Origin: Marinobacter nanhaiticus D15-8W
Lineage (GTDB): Bacteria; Pseudomonadota; Gammaproteobacteria; Pseudomonadales; Oleiphilaceae
NCBI RefSeq assembly: GCF_036511935.1
Contig: NZ_AP028878.1
Location: 3,906,001 to 3,970,000 of the forward strand
Length of the DNA stretch: 64,000 nt
Reading direction: 5' to 3'
This document shows, one piece after another, positions 52,951-62,689 of the stretch (the stretch's first letter is position 1; each line of letters begins with the position of its first letter). Position numbers and translations under genes: made by a program. A model generated the notes under the pieces. That model did not search any database. It was not told where the DNA came from and saw only the letters and a program-made list of their open reading frames with translations.

Positions 52951-55900
52951 TATTCGATCTCCTCAAGTTCGCTCATCAATGCATCGAGGTTGTCCAGACG
53001 ATCCTGGTCCAGGCTTTGACCGCGTACGCGTTCGATCACCTCTGCCATGCTGGCCACTGTGGTCGCCTCGAAGGCTTCTGCGAGGGGTACATTGACGTTT
53101 AGGCGTTCGCGGATGCGGGACAACAGACGTGTGGCCAGCAGGGAGTGGCCGCCCAGCTCGAAGAAGTGGTCGTGGCGGCCCACCCGCTCGACCTGCAGCA
53201 GGTCTTTCCAGAGGTCGGCCAGGGTTTGTTCCAGCTCGCCCTCTGGGGCCTCGTAGCGACGCGCCTCCAGTTCCGGCTGCGGAAGTGCCTTGCGGTCCAG
53301 CTTGCCGTTGACGTTCAACGGCAGCCGGTCGAGCACCATCAGGTGGGTCGGCACCATGACCGCCGGCAGCTCGTTGGCCAGGCGATCCCGCAGGCTTTCG
53401 GTTTCCAGGTGGAGACCATCTTCCGGCACCAGATAGGCGACCAATTGGGGACCATGCGGCGTATCCTGCGCCGCAACGACCGCTTGCCGGATGCCGTTAA
53501 AGGCCAGCAGACAGGATTCGATCTCGCCGAGCTCGATGCGCTGGCCGCGAATCTTCACCTGGAAGTCCGCGCGGCCGGCATACTCCAGCACGTCGTTCTC
53601 GTTCCAGCGCGCCAGGTCACCGGTGCGGTACAGGCGCTCACCGGGATGGCCGAAGGGATCGGGCACGAAGCGCTCCGCCGTGAGCCCAGGTTTGCCGGCA
53701 TAGCCCCGGCCGACACCGGTACCGCCGATATAGAGTTCACCCGTCACGCCACGCGGTGCCGGATCCAGATAGCTATCGAGCACATACAGGCGGTTGTTAT
53801 CCGTGGGCTTGCCGATCGGAATCGCCGCGCGCGTATCCGCAACCCCGATCAGCGTATGCAGCGCCACATCGTCGGCGCATTCAGCAGGACCATAGGCATT
53901 GACCAAAGGAATACGCGGATAACGTTCGAACCAGCGATGAGCCAGCTCGCGGCCGAGCGCTTCCCCGGTGGGCAGCAGCCAGCGCAGGTTGAGACGATGT
54001 TCCGGCACCGCGAGGATACCCTCGATCACCGCCGGCACGCTCTCCAGTAAGGTGACGCCGCTTTCGGCCACGGTTTGCACCAGTCGCTGGGGATCGTGGG
54101 TGATCTCGTCGGGGATGATTTCTAGACGTCCGCCGAACAGCGGCGCAGTCAGGAACTGCCAGACGGAGATGTCGAACCCGGTGGCGGCGGTCTGGGCGAT
54201 CACATCCCCCTCACCCAGTTCCAGGTACGGCACCTTGGACAACTGGTTGTTGAGCATGCCCTGCTGGTTGACCATCACGCCCTTAGGCTCGCCCGTGGAG
54301 CCGGAGGTGTAGATCACGTAGGCCAACTGATCCATGCTCGGATAGAGGCCCGGATTACGGTCGCTGTCGACCGCCAGCAATGTCTCGAGCGTAATGACCT
54401 GCGGATTGGCTTCGGTTTCAGCCAGTATGGCCTCGACCTGATCCAGACAGGTCCGCGGCGTCACAAGCACCGGTGCCTGACTGCTCTGCAGCATGCGGCC
54501 GCTGCGTGCCGGCGGGTGGCGCTCATCCAAGGCCAGGTAGGCCCCGCCCGCCTTGAAGGCGCCGACGATCATCGTCAGCAAGTCCAGATTGCGCGGCGAG
54601 TAGATCGCCACCACCTGATCCGGCTGCACACCGGCTTCTATCAGACCGTGGCCGATGCGATTGGCGCGCCGGTTCAGGTTCGTGTAGCTGAGACATTCGC
54701 CCTGGCAGCGAGCCACTTCCCTTCCCGGATCGGCCAGCGCCCAGGCTTCAAAGCGTTCGAGCCAGCTCAGGCTCGTCCAGTCTGGCTCGAGAGGGCCCCG
54801 GCCCAGCTTGAACAACTCGCCACGCTCGTCGTCGGATACCAGCTCGATGCGCGACAACGGCTGCTCCGGCGCATCCATCAACTGACGCAGAACCTGATGG
54901 TATTGCGCCAACAGCCGTTGCATGTCCCGCCCCCGGAAAAAGCGCTGGTCATAGCTGAACTGCACCTGATAGGTCTCCCCCGGCAGGATCACCACCGTCA
55001 GAGGATAATTGGTGTGGGTCCGGTTGGCCCGAGGCTTGATGCCGTATGCCTCGGCCGCTTGCTGGACCTCTGGTCCCATAGGCACGTTCTCGAACACGAA
55101 CAGGCTATCGAACAGTGCGTCACCGCGAGGTGTATCCGCCAGGTTCTGCACCTCTGCCAGGGAAAGGTGCTCGTGCTGGCGCATGGCGGCATTGGCCGAC
55201 TGTAAGGCGTGCAGGAAGTCCAAACCGGACTGCGCCGGATTTTCAGCGTGGATGCGTAAAGGCAGGGTGTTGATGAACAGGCCCAGGGTGTCCTCAATGC
55301 CCTCCAACTCCGCCGGGCGGCCGGCCACCGTGACACCAAACAGGACGTCGTCGAGCCCGCTGTGGCGCATCAGCAACAGCGCCCAGGCCGCCTGCATAAA
55401 GGTGTTGACCGTCAGCTTCTCGCTTCGGGCCCGCTCACCCAGTTGTGCCGTCTCATCAGCCGTTAGTGCTAGAGAAACAGCCTGGATCGAAGACTCACCC
55501 GCGGCGGTATGCTGGTACGGCAGCGGCGTGATGTCGGTAAAGCCGCTCAGGTTGCCGCGCCAGAAGCCGCGGGCCTGTTCCGCGTCCTGGCGGTGCAGCC
55601 AGGCGATAAAGTCGCGATAGGGACGGGCCGGCGTCACCACCGGCTGGCGACCCGCGACCAGGGTACGGTAGTTGTCGAAGAATTCCGCCAGCATGAGCCC
55701 CCGGCACCAGGCGTCGATCAAGGCGTGGTGGTGACTCTGGACAATGCGGTAGTCCGCGTCGCCGAAGCGCACAAGGCGCAGGCGCAGCAGTGGCGGCCGG
55801 GAGAAATCGAATCCTTCACGGCGCTCCCGAACCAGCAGATCGTCCAGTTCCGCTTCGGCACTCGTCCGGTCAAGATGGCTGAGGTCGATCAGTTGTGCGG

Positions 55901-58900
55901 GCGACGGCACATCACGATAGACGATCTGGTGCTGGGTACCGCCATCCAGCCCATGGAAGGCGGTCCTGAGCATCGGATGGCGCTGGACCACGGCGTACCA
56001 GGCTGCCTTGAAGGCGTCGAAATCCACCTCGCTGCGCACGTCATACTGGTCCTGCATGAGATAGATGCCGCTGCCCTGCTCCAACAGGCTGTGCAGCAGG
56101 ATGCCTTCCTGCATCGGCGCCAGGGGCAGGATATCCTCGATATTGGCGGGATTTTCCAGGGCGTCCAGTTGCGACTGATCCAGATCGGCCAGCGGCACAT
56201 CGGCGGGAGTCAGACCGCCAGCATGAGTCACGCACTGGTCTATCAGCGCTGCGAGCGCATCGTGGTAGAGTTCAACCAGCCTGGCCACCCGGGTTTTGCT
56301 GAATCGGGCCCGGCTGTAGGTCCAGTCCAACTGCAACTGGCCGTTGCGGACCTGGCCGTCGACCACCAGCGCATTGGCCAAGGGTCCGGAGACGTGACGC
56401 ATGTCGCCTACCGGTCCGTCTTTGAGCACGAACGGCGTGTCCGCATCCGCATCAAACCGACCCAGGTAGTTGAAGGTGAGCCCGGCGCCGGTCAATTCCG
56501 GCAGCTGGGCGCCGCCCAGTTCCTTTAGCACACCGTAGCCGAGCCCCTCGCCAGGCACCTGGCGCAGCATTTCCTTGGTGTGCTTGAGCGTGGCAATCGC
56601 GTCGTCGGCAGTCTCAAGGGCCACCGGAAAAAGCGTGGTGAACCAGCCCACAGTGCGGCTGACGTCCGGGCCGTCACCGAGGGTGTTCCGCCCATGACCT
56701 TCGAGGGTGATCACGTTGCGCACCCGCCCGGTCCACTGGCCCAGCGCCTGGGCCAGCGCGGTCAGCAGGAGGTCATTGATCTGCGTTCGAAAGGCGGCGG
56801 GCGCGTCATTGAGCAAGCGCCGGGTCTGGTCCGCATCCAGGGACATACGCAGTCGCTCGCCGTCAGCGACGCGCGAGCTGCCTTCGGGGTAGTCGCAAGG
56901 TAGCGCTGCATCTTCGCCGGAAAACGCCTGCCAATAGCCCAGCTCGTCGTCCAGTCGCCCATCCGCCAACGTCTGGTGCAGGTAGTTCGTCCAGTCGTGA
57001 AGCGGAGCGGCTTCCCCTTCAAGCGTGATCGGCTTGCTGGCGGCCGCCTGTTCGTAGGCCACTTGCAGGTCTTCCAGCAGCACGCGCCAGGACACGCCAT
57101 CCACCGCCAGGTGATGGGCGGCCAGCATCAGCGTCTGCCGATCACCTGGCCTTGTGGCCAACACACAGCGCATTAGCGGCCCACCGGTCAGATCGAGACT
57201 GCGCTGCGCATCGTTGAAGGTGGCCAGCAACGCCGACTCATCCCCGGCTTCCACGGTCCAGAGCAGGTCGGCTGTTTCTTCACCGACATAGGTCTGTGTG
57301 CGTTTATCGGCATCAAAACGCAGCCGCAAGGCCGGATGGGCCTGGGCCACCGCAGCCAGTGCCTGGCGCAACGGCCCGGCTTCGAGCGGGGTGCGGACAC
57401 TCAAGCGGACCGCCTGGTTCCACTGGTTGCGGTTGTCGATCGCTTGTGTGAAGAAACGCTGCTGGACCGGTGTCAGTGCGAACGCCTCAGCGGCTTCGGT
57501 GTTAGCTTTGGGTTCGGTTCCAGCGGCCTGCTGGACCTCGGCGACTTGCGCCAGTTCGGCGATGGTCTGCTTCTCGAACAGCTGCTTGGGCGTGAGCTTT
57601 ACGCCCTGCTTACGCGCCCGCGCGATCACCTGGAGGCTGATGATCGAATCGCCGCCGAGGCTGAAAAAGTTATCGTGGCGGCCAACCCGTTCCACGTGCA
57701 GCAGCGCCTGCCAGAGTTCGGCCAGGATGGTTTCCACGCCTTCGAGCGGTGCGGCGAAGTCCTCACCCTGACGCTCCGGTTGTGGCAGGGCCTTACGGTC
57801 GAGCTTGCCGTTTGCGGTCAGGGGGAATTCTGTCACAGGCAGGATATGGGCCGGGATCATATAGTCCGGCAGCTGCATTTCCAGGGCAGCGCGCAGCGCC
57901 TGAATATCCAGCGCCGATGCCAGCGGATAGGCCAGGATCTGTCCGTTTTCGTCTAACTGCACGTGCGCATCGCTGACGCCGTCGAATCCGCGGATGCACT
58001 GGGCGATCTCGCCGAGAGAGACCCGGTAACCACGGATTTTTACCTGGTCATCTTTGCGGCCGAGGAAATCGAATCGACCGTCGGCCAACAACTTGACGCA
58101 ATCGCCGGTCGCATAGAGCCGCTCGCCAGGCCGAAGTGGATCGGCGATAAAGGCCGCAGCGGTTTGTTCCGGCTGTCCCAGGTAGCCGCGGGCCAAACCG
58201 GCGCCGCCGAGGTAGAGTTCGCCGGTAGCCCCTTGAGGCAACGGCAGACGCTCTTCGTTCAGCACCTGGGCCCGAATATTGGGCAGCGGTGCGCCCAACG
58301 GCACGGTGATACCGGACGCGTCGCCCGCCTCCGTGGTCAGCACGCCCACGGTAGATTCGGACGGGCCGTAATGGTTGAACACCCGGCAATCGGGACGCAA
58401 TTCACGAACCTGTCGAACCAACGTCGTTGGCAAGGCTTCGCCGCCCAGGATCAGCGCTTCCCGTGGCAGAACACGGGCCGGGTCGGCTGCCTGCAACAGG
58501 CCGCTCAGATGAGTCGGGACAATCTTGAGGATGTCGACCCGATGCTCCGCCATGTAGCTGGCGAACGCTTCGGCATCCATCACTCGGTCGGCGCTCAGAA
58601 GATGGAGCGTGCGGCCACTGCACAGGGCGCCAAACAAGGTCGTGTGCCCCAGATCCGCCGCAACCGTGGACACCATCGCCATGCTGGCGCTCTCGGACGG
58701 TTTGATCGTGCGTAATACACCTTGAACGTAATTCGCGATGGCACCGTGGCTGATTACCACTCCCTTGGGTGTGCCGCTGGTGCCAGAGGTGTAGATTATG
58801 TAGGCCGCCTGGGCCGGATCGGTAACAGAGTCGAGCCGGGCGTCGGGCTCGGTGCGCCACTCCGCACCCGGAGAGAAGTCGATCACGGTGCCTTCAAAAC

Positions 58901-61900
58901 CAGATACGCTCTCGTGTCCCAGCAGCCACTGCGCTCCACAGTCACGCAACACGAATGCCTGCCGATCTTCGGGCCATTTTGGATCGAGCGGTACGAACGC
59001 GCCGCCCACTTTCAACACCGCCAACCCGCTGACAACAAACTCGGGGGAACGGTCCAGGCAGAGGCCGACTGACGCATCCGCGGTGACGCCCCGTTTTTTC
59101 AGCGCGCGGGCGAGCCGGTTGGATTCGGCTTCAAGCCAGGCGTAGTCGTAGGCCTGATCCTCGTAGTGCAACGCCTGGCGCTGGGCGCTGGCATCGATGT
59201 GACCGTTCCAGAGCGACACCAAGTCCTTCACAGGAAAGATCACCTGTGGACCTTCCAGAGCCGAGGGCACGGCCAGTAACTCGAGCTCACCTAAAGCGCA
59301 CGCGGGATTTGATGTAATTTGCCCGGCGAGGTTGACCAGGTCCTCGGCAAAGCCACAAACCCGGGCCTCGTCGAACAGGTCGCACGCGTAGGTCAGCACG
59401 CCTTCGATGCCGTGCGGCCGATCGGTAATATCGAAGCCCAGGTCGAAATGCGCGGTGTCGTCTTCACGCTGACGCATGGTGAGATTCAGGCCCGGCAATT
59501 CGATGTTTTCCGGCAACGAGAATTGCTGGGTGAACTTCACCTGGCACAGCGGGTTGTGTCGAAGGTTACGCTCCGGCTGCAGCGCGTCCACCAGCTGTTC
59601 GAACGGCAGGTCCGCATGCGCCTGCGCGCCCTGGGTGGTGAGCTTCACGGTTTCCAGGAATTCGGTGAAACGCATGCTGGCGCTGGGTTGGCTGCGCATC
59701 ACCAGGGTGTTGACGAACAGGCCGACCAGCCCCTCCGTCTCTGGCCGCCCGCGCCCGGCCACCGGCACACCGACCCGAATATCGCGCTGACCGGAATAGC
59801 GGTAGAGCTGGGTCTTGTAGAGTGCCAGCATCAGCATGAACAGGGTGACGCACTGCTCCCGGGCCAATGCCCGCAGCCGGTCGCTCAGCTCAGCCGGGAA
59901 CTGGAAGCCGACACGCGCGCCGCGATGGCTTTGCACCTTAGGCCGAGGTCGGTCTGCCGGCAGTTCCAGCACCGGCTGATCGTCCCCCAGGTGCTGTTTC
60001 CACCAATTGAGCTGGCGCTCGCCTTCGCCGGAGGCCAGCCTCTCGCGCTGCCAGTAGGCGAAATCGGTGTATTGAACCGGCAGTGCGGACAAGCTGGCTT
60101 CCCTGTCCTCAACCTGCGCCGCATAGAGTTCGGCAAACTCCTTCACCAGGATCTGGGCCGACCAGCCGTCGGCGATAATGTGATGGATGATCAGCAGGAG
60201 CCGGTGGTCGTCCTCGCCAACCTGGGCCAGGTGCACCTGCCAGAGCGGCCCGGTTTCGAGGTTCATGGCCTGACCGACCAGCAAGCGATTGAGCGCGGCC
60301 AGCGCGGCTTCGGGGTCGTCGGCGGCCATCAGGCTATGGACATGAAGCGGAACCGGCTGGGGGGCCAGAACCCACTGGATCGCACGCTGCTCGGCATCTT
60401 CGGCAAACACTGTGCGCAAATTCTCGTGCCGGGCCGCCAGCTTATCGAGACTGCGTTGCAGTGCAGCCCGATCAAGTTCGCCTTTGAACTGCCATTCACC
60501 GGCCAGGTGATAGGCTGTCGAACGGCCTTCGAGCTTGTCGAGGAACCATAGGCGCTGCTGGGCATAGGACTGCAATGGCGCAGCATCGGCCGGACGCGGC
60601 TGGATAGCGCCACGCCCCGAGCCTGCCTGCTTCTGCTGCGCGACCCACTCAGAGAACGCCGCCAGGCGGGGGCCTTCGAACAAGGCGCCGGGGTCGAGAT
60701 CGATGCCCAGCTCCGTGCTCAACCGGGACACGACTTGCACCAGCGCTACTGAATCGCCACCCAGCGAGAAGAAATGGGACTCGCCATCCAGCGTGTCCTG
60801 CTCGAGGATGTCCTGCCAGGCAGCGACCACCTCCGGAAGCAAGTCGTCAGCTGCGCCCGCTTCCTGCTCGTCGTCATTCTCCAGCATTCGCCCCTGTTGC
60901 CAGGCGGCAAAGACGGCCAACTGCTTGCGCTGCCAGCCAACCCGGCAGGCGGAACGTTGCAGTTTGCCGCTGGTGGTGCGGGGTAAAGTGCCGGGCTCCA
61001 GCAGAAGGATCAGCTGCGGCGCGACTTGCAGGGTTTCGGTAAGCGTTTCCGCGATGGTCTCGCAGATCTTCCGCGGCTTGATCATCTTGCGAACGCTTCG
61101 GCTGATCTCCAGCGCCAGCCCAATGCCTTCTACGCCATCCTTCTCGGTCGCGAACGCAGCGACCCGACCCTGGCGCAACAGTTCCACCTCCCGCTCAAGG
61201 ACGCTCTCGATGTCCTGCGGATAGAGGTTCTGACCGTTGAGGATGATCATGTCCTTCTGTCGGCCGGCGATAAACAGATCGTTGCCGCATGCAATCCCCA
61301 GGTCGCCTGTGCGCACCCAACGCTGGCCGTCGGCCTCGACAAACGTGGCCGCCGACGCTTCCGGGTTCTGCCAGTAGCCCTGAGCCACGCTCGGCCCCGC
61401 GACCCAGATTTCGCCCACTTCGCCCGCGCCGAGCACGCGGCCATCCTGGGTGTCGACCACACGAATGGCGTGATCCTCGTCCGCCCAGCCGCAGCCCACC
61501 AGTTTGCTACTCTTCGCCGCTTCCAGTGCGGGGCCGGCAGCCATCTGCTCGTGATCGAAGCGGTATTCCCGCAGTTCGCCGTTGAAGGCGTGGGAGCAGA
61601 CAAACAGGGTCGCTTCGGCCAGGCCGTAGCTCGGCGCCAAGGCCCGCTCCCGGAATCCAGCCGGAGCGAAGCGCTCGGCAAACCGTGCGAGCGTTTGCGG
61701 ACGAATCGGCTCCGAGCCGGTGAACGCCATCCGCCAATGGGACAGATCCAGCGTCTCGATGTCCTCATCACGGATGCGCTCGGCGCACAGGCGGTAGGCG
61801 AAATCCGGGCCGCCAGAGAAGGTGCCCCGGTTCTGGCTGATCGCCTCCAGCCACCGCGCCGGTCGCGCCAGGAAGAACTTCGGTGTCATCAGGTTCACGC

Positions 61901-62609
61901 TGTGGCCGTGCAGGATTGGCAACAGCAGACCGGCCATCAGTCCCATATCGTGGAACAGCGGCAGCCAGTTGACCCAGACATCGTCTTGGCTCGCGCCGAA
62001 CCCCTTGGCCATGGCGCGCTCATTGGCCATCAGATTGGCGTGAGAGACCATCACCCCTTTGGGAGCCGAGGTCGAGCCGGAGGTGTATTGCAGGAAAGCC
62101 AGGTCGTTCTGATCGATGCGGTGGGGCTGCAATGCCTCCCGATAGTCCAGGGGCACCCGATCTACCGCAATCAACTGGCCCTCTTTTGGTAGTAGTGACT
62201 GGAGCTGCTGCTGGTAGCGATCCAGGTCCGCCACCAGCCCAAATACTGCTTTGGGCTTGGCATCACGAATGATCCCCGCCAGCCGGTCCAGGTAGGCCTG
62301 ACGGTTATTTTCCGGCGGGAATGCAGGTACGGCGATCGCGCCAGCCTGGAAGCAACTAAAAAACGCCGCCGCAAAGTCGGGCCCGCTGGGCAGCATCAGC
62401 AAACAACGCTCACCCGCGACCGGCCCCAGGTGGGATTGAAGGTAGCCCGCCAGCGCCCGGGCCTGTCGATGCAGAACGCCGTAGGTGGTGATGTCGGGCG
62501 ACTCGTTGTCCTGCACGATATGACGGATTACCGCCGCATCGGGGCGCTCCTCGGCATGGAAGGACAGTACATCGGCAAAATTCCGGAAGGAGTGCGGGTC
62601 AAAGCTCAT
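52950..62609 (-). CDS. Initiation NRPS with fatty-acyl-AMP ligase (acyl-D-Asp-Dab)
   Basis: 3219 residues, FAAL-ACP / C-A-T-E / C-A-T, no thioesterase. The FAAL domain (~1-575) has LQYTSGSTSAPKGVMVSH, NWLPLFHDMGLM and PSYGLAEATLFV and loads a fatty acid on the ACP (GGDSV, ~618). Landmarks: starter C HHIIADG ~812; A1 ~1319; T GGDSI ~1653; E HHLAVDG ~1833; C HHALIDA ~2296; A2 ~2813; T GGHSL ~3155. Specificity residues read DLTKIGHVGK for A1 (close to Asp codes such as DLTKVGHIGK) and DIWELTADDK for A2 (as I recall for 2,4-diaminobutyrate). The layout is like PvdL but with Asp first. I chose the ATG at 62609 for its CAGGTGAG; 62627 is the alternative. The ornithine oxygenase gene ends 80 bases upstream. 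Confidence 0.95.
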   Translation of the reverse strand: MSFDPHSFRNFADVLSFHAEERPDAAVIRHIVQDNESPDITTYGVLHRQARALAGYLQSHLGPVAGERCLLMLPSGPDFAAAFFSCFQAGAIAVPAFPPENNRQAYLDRLAGIIRDAKPKAVFGLVADLDRYQQQLQSLLPKEGQLIAVDRVPLDYREALQPHRIDQNDLAFLQYTSGSTSAPKGVMVSHANLMANERAMAKGFGASQDDVWVNWLPLFHDMGLMAGLLLPILHGHSVNLMTPKFFLARPARWLEAISQNRGTFSGGPDFAYRLCAERIRDEDIETLDLSHWRMAFTGSEPIRPQTLARFAERFAPAGFRERALAPSYGLAEATLFVCSHAFNGELREYRFDHEQMAAGPALEAAKSSKLVGCGWADEDHAIRVVDTQDGRVLGAGEVGEIWVAGPSVAQGYWQNPEASAATFVEADGQRWVRTGDLGIACGNDLFIAGRQKDMIILNGQNLYPQDIESVLEREVELLRQGRVAAFATEKDGVEGIGLALEISRSVRKMIKPRKICETIAETLTETLQVAPQLILLLEPGTLPRTTSGKLQRSACRVGWQRKQLAVFAAWQQGRMLENDDEQEAGAADDLLPEVVAAWQDILEQDTLDGESHFFSLGGDSVALVQVVSRLSTELGIDLDPGALFEGPRLAAFSEWVAQQKQAGSGRGAIQPRPADAAPLQSYAQQRLWFLDKLEGRSTAYHLAGEWQFKGELDRAALQRSLDKLAARHENLRTVFAEDAEQRAIQWVLAPQPVPLHVHSLMAADDPEAALAALNRLLVGQAMNLETGPLWQVHLAQVGEDDHRLLLIIHHIIADGWSAQILVKEFAELYAAQVEDREASLSALPVQYTDFAYWQRERLASGEGERQLNWWKQHLGDDQPVLELPADRPRPKVQSHRGARVGFQFPAELSDRLRALAREQCVTLFMLMLALYKTQLYRYSGQRDIRVGVPVAGRGRPETEGLVGLFVNTLVMRSQPSASMRFTEFLETVKLTTQGAQAHADLPFEQLVDALQPERNLRHNPLCQVKFTQQFSLPENIELPGLNLTMRQREDDTAHFDLGFDITDRPHGIEGVLTYACDLFDEARVCGFAEDLVNLAGQITSNPACALGELELLAVPSALEGPQVIFPVKDLVSLWNGHIDASAQRQALHYEDQAYDYAWLEAESNRLARALKKRGVTADASVGLCLDRSPEFVVSGLAVLKVGGAFVPLDPKWPEDRQAFVLRDCGAQWLLGHESVSGFEGTVIDFSPGAEWRTEPDARLDSVTDPAQAAYIIYTSGTSGTPKGVVISHGAIANYVQGVLRTIKPSESASMAMVSTVAADLGHTTLFGALCSGRTLHLLSADRVMDAEAFASYMAEHRVDILKIVPTHLSGLLQAADPARVLPREALILGGEALPTTLVRQVRELRPDCRVFNHYGPSESTVGVLTTEAGDASGITVPLGAPLPNIRAQVLNEERLPLPQGATGELYLGGAGLARGYLGQPEQTAAAFIADPLRPGERLYATGDCVKLLADGRFDFLGRKDDQVKIRGYRVSLGEIAQCIRGFDGVSDAHVQLDENGQILAYPLASALDIQALRAALEMQLPDYMIPAHILPVTEFPLTANGKLDRKALPQPERQGEDFAAPLEGVETILAELWQALLHVERVGRHDNFFSLGGDSIISLQVIARARKQGVKLTPKQLFEKQTIAELAQVAEVQQAAGTEPKANTEAAEAFALTPVQQRFFTQAIDNRNQWNQAVRLSVRTPLEAGPLRQALAAVAQAHPALRLRFDADKRTQTYVGEETADLLWTVEAGDESALLATFNDAQRSLDLTGGPLMRCVLATRPGDRQTLMLAAHHLAVDGVSWRVLLEDLQVAYEQAAASKPITLEGEAAPLHDWTNYLHQTLADGRLDDELGYWQAFSGEDAALPCDYPEGSSRVADGERLRMSLDADQTRRLLNDAPAAFRTQINDLLLTALAQALGQWTGRVRNVITLEGHGRNTLGDGPDVSRTVGWFTTLFPVALETADDAIATLKHTKEMLRQVPGEGLGYGVLKELGGAQLPELTGAGLTFNYLGRFDADADTPFVLKDGPVGDMRHVSGPLANALVVDGQVRNGQLQLDWTYSRARFSKTRVARLVELYHDALAALIDQCVTHAGGLTPADVPLADLDQSQLDALENPANIEDILPLAPMQEGILLHSLLEQGSGIYLMQDQYDVRSEVDFDAFKAAWYAVVQRHPMLRTAFHGLDGGTQHQIVYRDVPSPAQLIDLSHLDRTSAEAELDDLLVRERREGFDFSRPPLLRLRLVRFGDADYRIVQSHHHALIDAWCRGLMLAEFFDNYRTLVAGRQPVVTPARPYRDFIAWLHRQDAEQARGFWRGNLSGFTDITPLPYQHTAAGESSIQAVSLALTADETAQLGERARSEKLTVNTFMQAAWALLLMRHSGLDDVLFGVTVAGRPAELEGIEDTLGLFINTLPLRIHAENPAQSGLDFLHALQSANAAMRQHEHLSLAEVQNLADTPRGDALFDSLFVFENVPMGPEVQQAAEAYGIKPRANRTHTNYPLTVVILPGETYQVQFSYDQRFFRGRDMQRLLAQYHQVLRQLMDAPEQPLSRIELVSDDERGELFKLGRGPLEPDWTSLSWLERFEAWALADPGREVARCQGECLSYTNLNRRANRIGHGLIEAGVQPDQVVAIYSPRNLDLLTMIVGAFKAGGAYLALDERHPPARSGRMLQSSQAPVLVTPRTCLDQVEAILAETEANPQVITLETLLAVDSDRNPGLYPSMDQLAYVIYTSGSTGEPKGVMVNQQGMLNNQLSKVPYLELGEGDVIAQTAATGFDISVWQFLTAPLFGGRLEIIPDEITHDPQRLVQTVAESGVTLLESVPAVIEGILAVPEHRLNLRWLLPTGEALGRELAHRWFERYPRIPLVNAYGPAECADDVALHTLIGVADTRAAIPIGKPTDNNRLYVLDSYLDPAPRGVTGELYIGGTGVGRGYAGKPGLTAERFVPDPFGHPGERLYRTGDLARWNENDVLEYAGRADFQVKIRGQRIELGEIESCLLAFNGIRQAVVAAQDTPHGPQLVAYLVPEDGLHLETESLRDRLANELPAVMVPTHLMVLDRLPLNVNGKLDRKALPQPELEARRYEAPEGELEQTLADLWKDLLQVERVGRHDHFFELGGHSLLATRLLSRIRERLNVNVPLAEAFEATTVASMAEVIERVRGQSLDQDRLDNLDALMSELEEIE

Positions 62610-62689
62610 GGTCTCACCTGCCAGCAAAGGTCAAAAAAGCGCAATCCGGCGCCGTCGAGCGACGCCCCAAGTCCAATGTGGGGAAAGCG

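Noticed and set aside
36904..62609. CRISPR-like array from the regular repeats in the NRPS genes
   Set aside because: The repeats are kilobase-sized coding domains, not short repeats with spacers. No CRISPR array is visible anywhere in the window.
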